Source: Acidobacteriota bacterium | GTDB lineage: Bacteria > Actinomycetota > Acidimicrobiia > Acidimicrobiales > Palsa-688 | Direction of reading: 5' to 3' | DNA length: 64,000 nucleotides | Assembly (NCBI GenBank): GCA_028876385.1 | Contig: JAGWSF010000001.1 | Coordinates: 28,602-92,601, forward strand | Shown here: piece after piece, positions 41,760 through 50,515 of the stretch | Layout: the number at the start of each line of letters is the position of its first letter | Position numbering within the stretch: the stretch's first letter is position 1 | Notes under the pieces: model-generated | Told to the model about the DNA's origin: nothing | Database searches by the model: none | What the model saw: the letters and a program-made list of their open reading frames with translations, nothing else | Made by a program: the position numbers and the translations under genes

Positions 41760-43007
41760 TCAGTCTCCGAACACCACCCGGGTGATGGTGGAAAGGGACA
41801 CGTAGTAGGCGTCGCGTCGGATGCCGGGGGCGGGGAAGACCACGGACTGGACGGCGCTCTGCACGTCGACCCGGGCCCGCACTGACCCGTCGGTGATGTC
41901 GACCACGGCCAGGGCGTCGCCCCCGCCGCGGTCGAAGTCGTTCACGACCAGCTCCCCGGTGTCGGGGAACAACACGAGGTGCTGCGACGTGCGGACCGCC
42001 GACCGCCACCGGGGCGACAGGTCCTCGGTGCTAAAGGCGGCCAGGACGCCGTTGGCCGAGTCGTAGCCCACGGCGAGGCCCCGCTCGGGGTCGACGACGG
42101 GCGGGTTGGTGATGGCGCCACCTGGCAGGCCGGCGATCTCGACAGAGGTGGCCGCACCGCCATCGAGGCCGGCCCGCCACAGCCGGACGGGTCCTGGCGC
42201 GACTCCGCTGCCGAGCATGGTCATCTGGTCCTGGAAGGTGTGATCGCCGTTGTCCATCCACCACACGGCACCGTCGTCCACCACCGGATCCCAGCCGTAG
42301 GACTGGCCGTCGTGCACGAGGTAGCGCCGGTCCAGGTCGAAAGCCGGTGTCACCGTCGCGGCGTGGGGGTCCCATCGCAGGCGGCGGAGGGTGCTGACGC
42401 CGACCACCACCACGTCGTTGCCGTCGGCGCTGATCCGGGCGACCGAGGGCTCGCCGATGGGCTGCGGGGGGGCCAGGTCCTCGAGGGTGACAGGGTCGAG
42501 GACCGACAGCCGCGACGACGGCCCACCGGGCCGCTGGAGGTCCTTGGTGGCGAGGGATCCGTCGGCCAGCACCACGAACGAGTTGTACGGAGCCTCGACG
42601 GGGAGCTCCCGCACGGTCTCGACCGAGAGATCCGGGGCCAGTCGGGCGGCGTAGCGGCCCTGCACGACGATGATGGCCCCGTCGGCGAGGACCGCCAGGC
42701 CCCCCGGCCAGAAGGGCCCGAGCGGAAGCTCGGGGGACCGGCGGCGCTCCTCGAGGGACTCGGGATGCACGGATTCGACCCAACTGACGGCTTCGGCGCC
42801 GATGGTGTTGCGCAGGACCAGCACCGCGTCGTCCGGAGCGAGCACGGCCATCACGCTGATCGGCGCCTGGCGGACCGCGGCCAGGCGGGCCGACCGGGCG
42901 GCCGGGCCGGGTATCCCCGCCGGTCGCTGCTGCCGCCGGGGACCTCCGTCCTCGGCCGGCCACGGGGTGGCGGCCAGATGGGGGTGGGCGTTCTCGTTGG
43001 GCGTCAC
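41760..43007 (-). CDS. Predicted beta-propeller protein at the end of the ABC/two-component operon
   Basis: The 415-aa protein from GTG 43007 overlaps the response regulator stop by 4 bp. It is a soluble protein without a signal peptide; repeated short motifs (PFWPGGLAVLADGAIIVV, SFVVLADGSLATKDLQ, RISADGNDVVVVG, TGELVVNDF) suggest a 6-7 bladed propeller (SMP-30/quinoprotein-like fold). There are no catalytic residues that can be named. Its place in the operon suggests a role with the transporter or sensor. Confidence 0.65.
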   Translation of the reverse strand: MTPNENAHPHLAATPWPAEDGGPRRQQRPAGIPGPAARSARLAAVRQAPISVMAVLAPDDAVLVLRNTIGAEAVSWVESVHPESLEERRRSPELPLGPFWPGGLAVLADGAIIVVQGRYAARLAPDLSVETVRELPVEAPYNSFVVLADGSLATKDLQRPGGPSSRLSVLDPVTLEDLAPPQPIGEPSVARISADGNDVVVVGVSTLRRLRWDPHAATVTPAFDLDRRYLVHDGQSYGWDPVVDDGAVWWMDNGDHTFQDQMTMLGSGVAPGPVRLWRAGLDGGAATSVEIAGLPGGAITNPPVVDPERGLAVGYDSANGVLAAFSTEDLSPRWRSAVRTSQHLVLFPDTGELVVNDFDRGGGDALAVVDITDGSVRARVDVQSAVQSVVFPAPGIRRDAYYVSLSTITRVVFGD

Positions 43008-43675
43008 GGCTCCGCCGGGTTCTCGGGGGGGCGCAGGCCGTGCTCGTAGACGAATATGACCGCCTGCACCCGGTCCCGTAGGTGGAGCTTGGCCAGGATG
43101 CGGGTGACGTGGGTCTTGACCGTGGCCTCCGACAGGTACAGTTTCTCGGCGATCTCGCCGTTGGACAGACCGGAGGCCATCTCCAGCAGGACCTCCCGTT
43201 CGCGAGCGGTGAGGTCCCCCATGGGGTCGGGGCCGGTGACCGGCGACGTCGGCAGGTGACCGGCGTAGCGGTTGAGCAGCTCGCGGGTGATGCGCGGCGA
43301 GACCACTGCGTCGCCGGCGGCGACCGAGCGGATGGCCGCCACCAGCTCGTCGGGGGGCACGTCCTTCAAGAGGAAGCCGCTGGCCCCGGCGTGGAGGGCG
43401 GCGAAGGCGTAGTCGTCGAGGTCGAAGGTGGTGAGGATCAGCACCCGGGTGGGGATCCGCGCCGCGACGATCCGGCGGGTGGCCTCCACGCCGTCCATGA
43501 CCGGCATGCGGACATCCATGAGGACCACGTCGGGCTGGTGCCGGCGGGCCTCCTCGACGGCCTGGGCCCCATTGTCGGCCTCACCGACGACCTGCATGTC
43601 GTCGACGGCGTTGAGGACCAGGCGGAAACCGGTGCGGATGAGGGGCTGGTCGTCGACCACCAGGACGGTGCTCAT
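43004..43675 (-). CDS. NarL/LuxR-family response regulator
   Basis: The 223-aa protein has a receiver domain with phospho-acceptor D54 (DVVLMDVRMP), acidic pair DD at 8-9 and K105 region (FLLKD), and a C-terminal LuxR HTH (LTAREREVLLEMASGLSNGEIAEKLYLSEATVKTHVTRILAKL). It is co-translated with its kinase (overlap at 43672-43675). It likely controls the ABC exporter genes of the same operon. Confidence 0.93.
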   Translation of the reverse strand: MSTVLVVDDQPLIRTGFRLVLNAVDDMQVVGEADNGAQAVEEARRHQPDVVLMDVRMPVMDGVEATRRIVAARIPTRVLILTTFDLDDYAFAALHAGASGFLLKDVPPDELVAAIRSVAAGDAVVSPRITRELLNRYAGHLPTSPVTGPDPMGDLTAREREVLLEMASGLSNGEIAEKLYLSEATVKTHVTRILAKLHLRDRVQAVIFVYEHGLRPPENPAEP

Positions 43676-44961
43676 GGCTGCCCGTCGTCGAAGAGCAGGC
43701 GGGCCCGGACGGCCCAGCCGCCGCCCGGGGCCGGCCCGGCGTCCACGGTGCCCCGGTACAGGCCGACCCGCTCCTTGATCCCCGTCAGGCCGTGGCCGCC
43801 GGCCGGCGGTGGGCCGCCGCGGCCCCACCCGCCCGCCGGGGGGCGCCCGTCGTCGGTGACGGCGATGTCCACCAGGCCGGGCATCCAGTCGAGCGCGACG
43901 GTGACGGAGGTCGGCTGGCGGGCGTGTTTCAGCACGTTGGTGAGGCTCTCCTGGATGATGCGGTAGATGTTGGCCTCGGCGGTGTCGGCCAGGTCCGGGA
44001 CCCGGCCGCGCACCCGGTAGTCGGCTTTGATGCCGGCGGCCCGCACGGTGGTGAGCAGGGCGTCGAGGCCGGCCAGGGTGGGGTGGGGTTGGAACTCGGC
44101 GGGGCTGCCGTCGCGCAGGACGCCGAGCAGGCGCCGCATCTCGGCCAATGCCGAGCGTCCGGTCGTAGCCGACTCGACCATGGCCTGATGGGCGGCCTCC
44201 GGGTCCCGGGCCCCCGCCGCGGCGGCCCCGTCTGCGAGAGCGATCATCACCGACAGCGAGTGGGCCACGATGTCGTGCATCTCCCGGGCGATCCGGGCCC
44301 TTTCGGCGGTGGCCGCCAACCGGGCCTGCTGGTCCCGCTCGCGCTCGAGTCGCCGGGCTCGGTCCTCCAGGGCTTCTAGATACTCGCCTCGGGTGTGCAC
44401 CGTGGTCCCGGTGAACAACGCCGCGGTGGCCAGACCGGTGAGGAACACCAGCGACCCGAGGGCCCCGCCGTGATCGGGCGAGTTGCGGAACGAGGTGGCG
44501 ACGACCATGACCTCCAGGATCACCGCGGCGGGCAGCGCCCGCCGCCAGCCCCGCTCGGCGGCCACCGTGTAGAGGGCCACCAGCAGCCCGAAGTCGGCCA
44601 CCAGGTGCTCGCCGACCGACCACTGGGCCACGTACACCGCGATCACCGTGGCGAACACGGCGCTCGGGTGGCGCCGGCGGAACAGCAACGGGAGGAGCAG
44701 CAGCTGCTGGAAGAGCCACGCCTCCCAGGCCAGGTGGGTGCGGGCGATCTGCAGGCTCGACAGCGCCTCGAGGACCACCACCACGGCCCCGTCGAGCACC
44801 TCGGGCCGGCGGTGCCACCAGGTGGCGTGGGGCCGGCCCGGGTAGGTCATGATGCGCTCGACCAGCGTCGCCGCCGGCCGGGCGCGCCCACCCGAGGCCG
44901 GCGAGCCGGGGGACGGCTCGCGGCCCTCGAGGGAGGGGGTGGGGGCGGGGACGGAGGTCAC
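43672..44961 (-). CDS. NarL-type sensor histidine kinase
   Basis: The 429-aa protein from GTG 44961 overlaps the permease stop. Five or six membrane segments (about 55-190) with no large extracellular sensor domain are followed by the HisKA_3 box ERARIAREMHDIVAHSLSVM (H229) and a HATPase_c domain (ESLTNVLKHA, TDDGRPP, GHGLTGIKERV). Kinases of this build often sense cell-envelope stress together with a neighbouring ABC exporter. Confidence 0.92.
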   Translation of the reverse strand: MTSVPAPTPSLEGREPSPGSPASGGRARPAATLVERIMTYPGRPHATWWHRRPEVLDGAVVVVLEALSSLQIARTHLAWEAWLFQQLLLLPLLFRRRHPSAVFATVIAVYVAQWSVGEHLVADFGLLVALYTVAAERGWRRALPAAVILEVMVVATSFRNSPDHGGALGSLVFLTGLATAALFTGTTVHTRGEYLEALEDRARRLERERDQQARLAATAERARIAREMHDIVAHSLSVMIALADGAAAAGARDPEAAHQAMVESATTGRSALAEMRRLLGVLRDGSPAEFQPHPTLAGLDALLTTVRAAGIKADYRVRGRVPDLADTAEANIYRIIQESLTNVLKHARQPTSVTVALDWMPGLVDIAVTDDGRPPAGGWGRGGPPPAGGHGLTGIKERVGLYRGTVDAGPAPGGGWAVRARLLFDDGQP

Positions 44962-45779
44962 ACGTCCTGGCGCACCAGCCGCCAGGCTCCGGCCGCCAGG
45001 GCGACTCCCGCCCAGAGGACCATGACGGCCAGCCCCACCCAGGGGGAGAGCCCGCCGGGGACGGGGTGAACGCCGACCAGGGCATTGCCGGCGTTGTTCG
45101 GCAGGTAGGGAAGGACGTGCTGCTGCCAGCTGGTCGGCAGGAGACTGCCGAGGAGCGGTAGCACGAGGAGCAGACCGAAGGTGGCGGCGATACCGCCGGC
45201 CGTCGAGCGGATGAGGAACCCGAGCCCCATGGCCAAGGCGCCGGCGACGGTCAGGTACAGGGCGGCGCCGACGATCGAGCGCAGGGCGTGGGGCGCCCCG
45301 AGGGTCGTGGCGTGGGGGCCCATGACGGCCTGGGCCACGAAGAACGAGGCGAACGCAGCGACCAGCATGGTCACGAAGGTCACGACCGAGAACACCGCCA
45401 GCTTGGACCACAGCACCGGGAGGCGGCGAGGTTCGGCCGACATGGTGGAGCGGATCATGCCGGTGGCGTACTCGCCGGTGATGACCAGGACGGCGACCAC
45501 CCCGATGGCCAGCTGGGCCAGGTCCATGCCGGCCAGGCTCTGCGAGACGGGGTTGAAGTCCCGGGGGATGGGCTTCTGAGAGGTCATCGCCCAAGATGAA
45601 AGCACTCCGAAGCCGATCATGCCGGCGAAGGCGACGGCGTAGGTGATCCACGTCGAGCGCAGGGTGGTGAGCTTCACCCGCTCGGCTGAGATCAGCCGGC
45701 GCAGCGTCACGGCGTGGATGGGGACCCGGCGGGCGGTAGGTCCCAGGCCGGCGGGGGTCGGGAGGTCGATGGTGGTCAC
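44958..45779 (-). CDS. ABC-2 type permease
   Basis: The 273-aa protein from GTG 45779 has six helices, SAERVKLTTLRSTWITYAVAF and VITGEYATGMIRSTMSAEPRRLPVLWSKL. It is paralogous to the permease at 27203-28030. It is flanked by 4-bp overlaps with the ATPase and kinase genes. Confidence 0.88.
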   Translation of the reverse strand: MTTIDLPTPAGLGPTARRVPIHAVTLRRLISAERVKLTTLRSTWITYAVAFAGMIGFGVLSSWAMTSQKPIPRDFNPVSQSLAGMDLAQLAIGVVAVLVITGEYATGMIRSTMSAEPRRLPVLWSKLAVFSVVTFVTMLVAAFASFFVAQAVMGPHATTLGAPHALRSIVGAALYLTVAGALAMGLGFLIRSTAGGIAATFGLLLVLPLLGSLLPTSWQQHVLPYLPNNAGNALVGVHPVPGGLSPWVGLAVMVLWAGVALAAGAWRLVRQDV

Positions 45780-46702
45780 GCCGCGATCCTTTCGCTCGAC
45801 GGCCGGGCGTGGTACTCCACCGCGTCCCGGGTCAGTTCCATGAACGTCTCCTCGAGCGACGCCTGCTGGGGTACCAGCTCGAAGAGCACGACCCCCGCCG
45901 CCGCCGCCCGCCGGCCGATGTCCTCGCTGGTCAGCCCCCGCACCTCGAGCACGTCGGAGGTTTGACTCGAAACGGCCACGTCGTCGCCGGCCAGCACCTG
46001 GCGCAGGTGCCCGGCGTCGGGGGTGCGGACCCGCACCGTGGTCGAACGCGACGCGTCGGTTAGCTCGTGCACCGAGACGTCGGCGACCAGCCGGCCCCGG
46101 CCCATGACGATGAGGTGGTCGGCGGTGAGCTGCATCTCGCTCATGAGGTGGCTCGAGAGGAACACCGTACGGCCCTCGGCGGCCAGGTCCCGGAGGAACT
46201 CCCGCACCCAGCGCACCCCTTCGGGGTCGAGGCCGTTCACCGGCTCGTCGAGCATCACCACCTCCGGGTCGCCGAGCAGGGCGGCGGCGATCCCGAGGCG
46301 CTGGCCCATGCCGAGGGAGAAGGCCCCGGCCCGCTTGCGGGCCACCTCGCCCAGGCCGACCAGGTCGATCACCTCGTCGACGCGCCACCTGGGGATGCCG
46401 TGGGTCAGGGCCATGGCCCGCAGATGGTTGTAGGCCGACCGGGAGGTGTGCACGGCCCGGGCCTCGAGCAGGGCGCCGACCTCACCGAGGGGGGCGGGGT
46501 GCTCGGAGTAGGCCTTGCCGTTGACCCGGGCCGTCCCGGCGGTGGGCCGGTCGAGGCCGAGGATCAGCCGCATGGTGGTGGACTTGCCGGCCCCGTTGGG
46601 CCCGAGGAAGCCGGTCACCACCCCCGGCCGCACGGTGAACGACAGGTCGTCGACGGCGAGCTTGTCTCCGTAGCGTTTGGTGAGTCCCTCGACTTCGATC
46701 AT
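45776..46702 (-). CDS. ABC transporter ATP-binding protein (BcrA type)
   Basis: The 308-aa protein from ATG 46702 has AGGAGCGG 8 nt upstream. Walker A GPNGAGKST, signature SLGMGQRLGIA, Walker B VVMLDEPVNGLDP and SSHLMSEM are present. It is the first gene of a five-gene overlapping operon (ATPase, permease, kinase, regulator, propeller), the usual layout of envelope-stress or antimicrobial-peptide export systems. It is highly similar to the ATPase at 28027. Confidence 0.92.
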   Translation of the reverse strand: MIEVEGLTKRYGDKLAVDDLSFTVRPGVVTGFLGPNGAGKSTTMRLILGLDRPTAGTARVNGKAYSEHPAPLGEVGALLEARAVHTSRSAYNHLRAMALTHGIPRWRVDEVIDLVGLGEVARKRAGAFSLGMGQRLGIAAALLGDPEVVMLDEPVNGLDPEGVRWVREFLRDLAAEGRTVFLSSHLMSEMQLTADHLIVMGRGRLVADVSVHELTDASRSTTVRVRTPDAGHLRQVLAGDDVAVSSQTSDVLEVRGLTSEDIGRRAAAAGVVLFELVPQQASLEETFMELTRDAVEYHARPSSERIAA

Positions 46703-47014
46703 GTCTGCCGCTCCTGGTGGATCATGTCTCGAAGTATCGGCGGTACCGCGGTTGGCGCACATCGGCCGCTCAGCTGATTCTGAGCGCCGTTGGTACGACC
46801 TTCGATGTATTCAGCGGTCGGCCCAGGGGCTTCCGTCGTCTCGAAGATGGGGGCGGTGGACCGGGTCGGTCTCTGACCGTTCTCCCAGGGGAATTTCATC
46901 AGGTCCCCAGTTGGTTCTCATGGAGCGCTCAAGCCGGGCCGGGACGATAGATGGGCCCGACCGGCGCGACCGACGCCGGCGGCGCAGCAGATGAGAACCT
47001 GAAAGGACAGGAAC
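46703..47014. promoter_or_regulatory. 312-bp divergent promoter region with inverted repeat
   Basis: No gene is seen. CGCTCAG-CTGATT-CTGAGCG (46767-46773 and 46780-46786) is a perfect 7-bp dyad about 65 nt upstream of the ABC ATPase start, a candidate site for the operon's response regulator. The flanking GGTACC/GGTAC stretches (46742 and 46791) could extend it into a larger hairpin. GAAAGGACAGGAAC before 47015 is the ribosome site of the divergent gene. Confidence 0.5.
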
Positions 47015-47680
47015 ATGGCTGATCAGCTCTACGATCCTCCCCAACCCCCCTCCCCCCACCGGACCCGTCGAAGGGTTCCCCGGGCGGCCGCCACCGTCGG
47101 GCTCACCGCCGTCCTCGGGGTGGCCGGGGCCGGAGCGGCCTTCGCCCTGACCGGGAGCTCGCCGGCCAAGGCCTCCGCGGCGTCGCTGACCGCGTCGAGC
47201 TCGTCGACCTCCACGGGTTCGTCGGGGTCCACCGGGTCCTCGGGGTCCACGACCACCCCGCCCGTCCCCCGAGGTCCCGGGGACCGTCACGGCATGGGCC
47301 CCGGTGGCCCGATGATGGGCGGTGACGTGCTGCACGGCGTGTTCACCGTCAAGACCGCCTCGGGTACCTACCAGTCGGTCGAGACCCAGGTCGGCACCGT
47401 CAGCTCGGTGTCGTCGAGCTCCATCGTGGTCAAGAGCGCCGACGGCTACAGCGGCACCTACAGCGTCACCACCACCACCGTCGTCGACTCCCAGGCCGGC
47501 GGCATCAGCGCCGTCGCCCAGGGCGACACCGTGCGCATATCGGCGGTGGGCAGCGGCAACACCGGGACGGCCACGTCCATCATGGACATGACCAAGATCA
47601 AGGCCAGCCGCGCCGGCTTCGGCTTCGGACCCCCGGCGTCGAGCTCCTCCTCGGCCAGCACCTCGGGGACGGCGGCCTAA
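47015..47680 (+). CDS. Secreted or anchored DUF5666-like protein
   Basis: The 221-aa protein has a basic N-terminus and hydrophobic helix (ATVGLTAVLGVAGAGAAFALT), a Ser/Thr/Gly linker, a Gly/Met patch (HGMGPGGPMMGG) and a compact beta domain of about 80 residues: VETQVGTVSSVSSSSIVVKSADGYSGTYSVT ... AQGDTVRISAVGSGNTGTATSI, typical of DUF5666. It is probably extracytoplasmic. The function is unknown. Confidence 0.75.
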   Translation: MADQLYDPPQPPSPHRTRRRVPRAAATVGLTAVLGVAGAGAAFALTGSSPAKASAASLTASSSSTSTGSSGSTGSSGSTTTPPVPRGPGDRHGMGPGGPMMGGDVLHGVFTVKTASGTYQSVETQVGTVSSVSSSSIVVKSADGYSGTYSVTTTTVVDSQAGGISAVAQGDTVRISAVGSGNTGTATSIMDMTKIKASRAGFGFGPPASSSSSASTSGTAA

Positions 47681-47701
47681 GCCACCCGCCCGGCCCGGCG
47701 C

Positions 47702-47746
47702 TACCGGTCGAGTCCCTCCCCCGAGCGGGGAGCGGCCCGACCGGTA
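47702..47746. terminator. Bidirectional terminator, two-part hairpin
   Basis: The outer stem TACCGGTCG / CGACCGGTA (9 bp) contains an inner stem CTCCCC-CGAGC-GGGGAG. It lies between convergent genes ending at 47680 and 47804. Confidence 0.7.
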
Positions 47747-47803
47747 CGGGCGCGCCTGGGGGGCGGGCGCCAGGCACCGGCGGCCAGTCGCCCCGGACCA
47801 GTT

Positions 47804-48874
47804 TCAGAAGAAGCCGAAGCGGATGATCGAGGCCACCCCGAACAGCACGGAGTAGACGGCGAAGGGCCGCAGGGTGTGGGACTTGAAGTAGCGGGCCAGG
47901 AAGAAGATGGCGGCCAGCGATGCCACCACCGCGGCGGCGGCCCCGGCGATGGCCTGCCCCCGGATCCCGCTTCCGAGGGGACCGAGCAGGTCGGGGACCT
48001 TGAGAGCCCCGGCGGCGAAGATGACCGGCGCCGACAAGAGAAAGGCGAAACGCATGGCGTTCTCGTGGCTCAGCCCCCGGTACAGGCCGCCGACCATGGC
48101 CACCCCTTCCCGGCTGATGCCGGCGAGAAGGGCGAGGCTCTGGGCGGCGCCGATCCAAAGGGTGCTCCACCAGCTGATCTGGGCGTTGAGGGCCCGCTCC
48201 GCCTCCTCGTCGATGGCCACCAGGTGCTCGTCGCGTAGGCGGCTCATGGCGCCCCCGCGGGCGGCGTCGGCTCCCGCCGGGCCCGGGGCGGGTTCGGGGG
48301 AGCCGGGGGTCTCGGCGGCCGGGCGGGTGGCGGGGGTCGCCGGGGTCGCCGGGGTCGCCGGGGTCGCCGGGGTCGCCGGGGCCCGGCGCCGGTACCACTC
48401 GCCGGCGGCCAGGATGACGCCGTTGACGGTGAGGAACAGGGCCGCGGCCAGCGGCTTGGCGAAGAAGGTCCGGAAGGTGTGCTCGAGCAGCAGCCCCAGG
48501 ATGCCCACGGGGATGGTGGCGACGACGATGAGCCACGCCAGCCGTTCGGTGTCGGTCTCGATGCGGCGACGGACCAGCGACCGGAAGAACGCCACGATGA
48601 GACGCACCCACTCCTTGAGGTAGAACAGCACGAGGGCGATGGCGTTGGCCAGGTGCAGGGCCACCACGAAGGCCAGATAGGGGCTCTCCGACAGCGACTC
48701 CTGCTTCACCAGCAGCGCCCAGTTGCCCCCGATCCACGATGGGATGAGCACGGTGTGACCCAGGCTGGACAGGGGGAACAGCTCGTACACCCCTTGGATC
48801 AGCCCGAGCACGATGGCCTGGAGAAAGTCCATGTGGTAGATCGCGGCGGGGTGGGTGGTGGCGGTGGCGAGCAC
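47804..48874 (-). CDS. uppP: Undecaprenyl-diphosphatase (UppP/BacA)
   Basis: UppP dephosphorylates undecaprenyl diphosphate to recycle the lipid carrier for cell wall synthesis. The 356-aa protein starts at GTG 48874, supported by GAGGAG 5 nt upstream; ATG 48832 would give 342 aa. Motifs: QGVYELFPLSSLGH (normally QGxTEFLPxSSxGH) and AGISREGVAM with the essential Arg (normally GxSRSG), eight helices. A low-complexity insertion of about 55 residues with (PAT)6 sits in a cytoplasmic loop, from a 9-bp repeat. The departures from consensus are noticeable. Confidence 0.82.
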   Translation of the reverse strand: MLATATTHPAAIYHMDFLQAIVLGLIQGVYELFPLSSLGHTVLIPSWIGGNWALLVKQESLSESPYLAFVVALHLANAIALVLFYLKEWVRLIVAFFRSLVRRRIETDTERLAWLIVVATIPVGILGLLLEHTFRTFFAKPLAAALFLTVNGVILAAGEWYRRRAPATPATPATPATPATPATRPAAETPGSPEPAPGPAGADAARGGAMSRLRDEHLVAIDEEAERALNAQISWWSTLWIGAAQSLALLAGISREGVAMVGGLYRGLSHENAMRFAFLLSAPVIFAAGALKVPDLLGPLGSGIRGQAIAGAAAAVVASLAAIFFLARYFKSHTLRPFAVYSVLFGVASIIRFGFF

Positions 48875-48950
48875 GGGACTCCTCAGTTCGCAGTCGGTTG
48901 GGCGAGATTCATCTGCTCGGGCGGTTCCAGTCGCCGCCGGCCGGGCTGCT

Positions 48951-49010
48951 CGGGCGGGCAGTGGCGGGACTGGCCGCGGTCGGGCGGGCAGTGGCGGGAC
49001 TGGCCGCGGT
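48951..49010. repeat. Exact 30-bp tandem duplication
   Basis: Bases 48951-48980 and 48981-49010 are identical. The repeat lies in the non-coding gap (48875-49027) between uppP and the M56 peptidase gene. Confidence 0.9.
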
Positions 49011-49027
49011 CCCGGCGGCAACGACCC

Positions 49028-49960
49028 TCATCGGTGGAGGGTTGCGCTCGGCAGGGCCCGCTCGGCGATCTCGAAGAGGTTCTTGGTCTCGTGAGCCGAC
49101 AGGAGCGTCGCCGCCACGGCCACCACGACCACCGCGGCGAGAGCCAGCCCGCGGACCGGGTGGCGGGCCGGCGGCGGATCGAGCAGGGCGGTGATTCTCT
49201 GCAGGGTGTCCTCCCGGGCGGCGCCGAACGTGAGCATCTGCCGGCCGGGGGGAGGGGCGGAGGCGGCCGTCCGGGCGATGGTTTCGGCCACCGTCCGGCG
49301 GTCCCCGACAGCTAGCGCGGCCGTTTCGTCGGCCCACCTCTCGGTGGCCAGGCGGGTCGCCGCCGGCACCCCGGCGAGCAAGGGGTTGACCGAGGCGGCG
49401 ACCGATGCGGCCGTCAGGTGGAGGTCGTGGCGTCCGTCGAGGTGGGCCTGCTCATGGGCCAGTACCGCCCGGCGCTCGGCGGCGCTGAACGTGCTGAGCA
49501 GCCCGGTGCTGGTGATGATGCGCCCGGGCCAGCCGGGGACGGCGTAGGCGGTCGGCTGCGGCTCGTCGATGACCACCAGGGCCGCGGTGGCGCGGTGGCT
49601 GGCCCACCACGCCTGGCCCAGGAGGCGGCCGTGAGTGACGCCCGAGCGCAGGAGGGCCGCGCCCTGAGCTACGAGGATGGCCGCGGCGATCACCGCCACG
49701 GCCGTACCGAACGGCTGCGACGACTCGAGCTGGCGGATCGACCAGTGGCCGTGGTCGGCCGCGATCGGCGTCTCAGAGGCGACGAAGAACACGATCAGAC
49801 CGGTCGCCACCACGGTTCCCCCGGAGAGCACCGCCGACCCGACGCTGAGGAGGAATGTGGCCGTCCTCGGCCGCATGGCTCTGGTCAGGCGGGGAGCCAG
49901 GCCGCCGAAGACCAGGGAGGCGACGAAGGGGACCAGCAGCCACAGGGCCGGGCCGCTCAC
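49028..49960 (-). CDS. M56-family membrane metallopeptidase (BlaR1-like, no sensor domain)
   Basis: The 310-aa protein from GTG 49960 overlaps the BlaI stop. Four hydrophobic segments and the zinc motif HEQAH (169-173) followed by an Asp/Glu-containing helix (RWADETAA) are present. There is no penicillin-binding sensor domain, as in M. tuberculosis BlaR. It likely cleaves the BlaI-type repressor on a membrane signal. Confidence 0.88.
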   Translation of the reverse strand: MSGPALWLLVPFVASLVFGGLAPRLTRAMRPRTATFLLSVGSAVLSGGTVVATGLIVFFVASETPIAADHGHWSIRQLESSQPFGTAVAVIAAAILVAQGAALLRSGVTHGRLLGQAWWASHRATAALVVIDEPQPTAYAVPGWPGRIITSTGLLSTFSAAERRAVLAHEQAHLDGRHDLHLTAASVAASVNPLLAGVPAATRLATERWADETAALAVGDRRTVAETIARTAASAPPPGRQMLTFGAAREDTLQRITALLDPPPARHPVRGLALAAVVVVAVAATLLSAHETKNLFEIAERALPSATLHR

Positions 49961-50322
49961 GGCTCGTCCCGGTCGGCGTCGAGGGCCTCGCGCAGGGCGG
50001 CCTGGGCCTCCAGGTCCAGCCCGGCGACGAACCGGCTGAGCACCCCGGCCCGGTCCTGCTGGTGGGCGAGCAGGGCCCGCATCCGGTTGGCGGCCAGATC
50101 CTGCTGTTGGAGCACCGCCGAGTAGGTGAACCCCCGCCCCGCCGGGGCCCGGCTGACGGCGCCCTTCTCATGGAGACGGACCAGGATGGTCGTGACCGTT
50201 GTGTACGCCAGGTCGTCCCCGAGGCGTCGGCGCACCTCCTCGGGGGAGAGGGCCTCTCCGCTCGACCACAGGACCCCGAGCACCTCGGCTTCGAGCATCC
50301 CTGGCCCTCTTCGTCTGGGCAT
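49957..50322 (-). CDS. BlaI/MecI/CopY-type transcriptional repressor
   Basis: The 121-aa winged-helix protein has GMLEAEVLGVLWSSGEALSPEEVRRRLGDDLAYTTVTTILVRLHEKGAVSRAPAGRGFTY, the family's DNA-binding domain, then a dimerisation and cleavage region. ATG 50322. It forms an operon with the M56 peptidase. A matching dyad lies at 50454-50472. Confidence 0.92.
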   Translation of the reverse strand: MPRRRGPGMLEAEVLGVLWSSGEALSPEEVRRRLGDDLAYTTVTTILVRLHEKGAVSRAPAGRGFTYSAVLQQQDLAANRMRALLAHQQDRAGVLSRFVAGLDLEAQAALREALDADRDEP

Positions 50323-50453
50323 AGCGGCGTTCCTGTTCTCGGGGCGGCGCGGCCGGCCCCGGGTTCGGGGCGGCGGGCCGGTTCCGGGGTGGGCCGGCGG
50401 GTGGACGGGTGGACGGGTGGACGGGTTGGGTCGGTTCCAGGGCCGAGCCAGCA

Positions 50454-50472
50454 ACTACAAGTATGTCGTAGT
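50454..50472. promoter_or_regulatory. BlaI-type operator
   Basis: ACTACAAGTATGTCGTAGT has ACTAC/GTAGT arms around an AT-rich centre, the usual form of BlaI/MecI operators (ACTACA...TGTAGT). It is 132 bp upstream of the BlaI-type gene start and 44 bp beyond the 3' end of the next gene. Confidence 0.6.
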
Positions 50473-50515
50473 CGTCGGGTGGAGGGAAACCCGCCAGCCG
50501 GATCGGGTCTGGGGG

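Noticed and set aside
43004..45651. Long minus-strand frames continuing upstream of the response regulator and kinase
   Set aside because: The upstream parts are Arg/Pro/Gly-rich shadows of the kinase and permease genes. GTG or ATG codons with 4-bp overlaps give normal-sized proteins.
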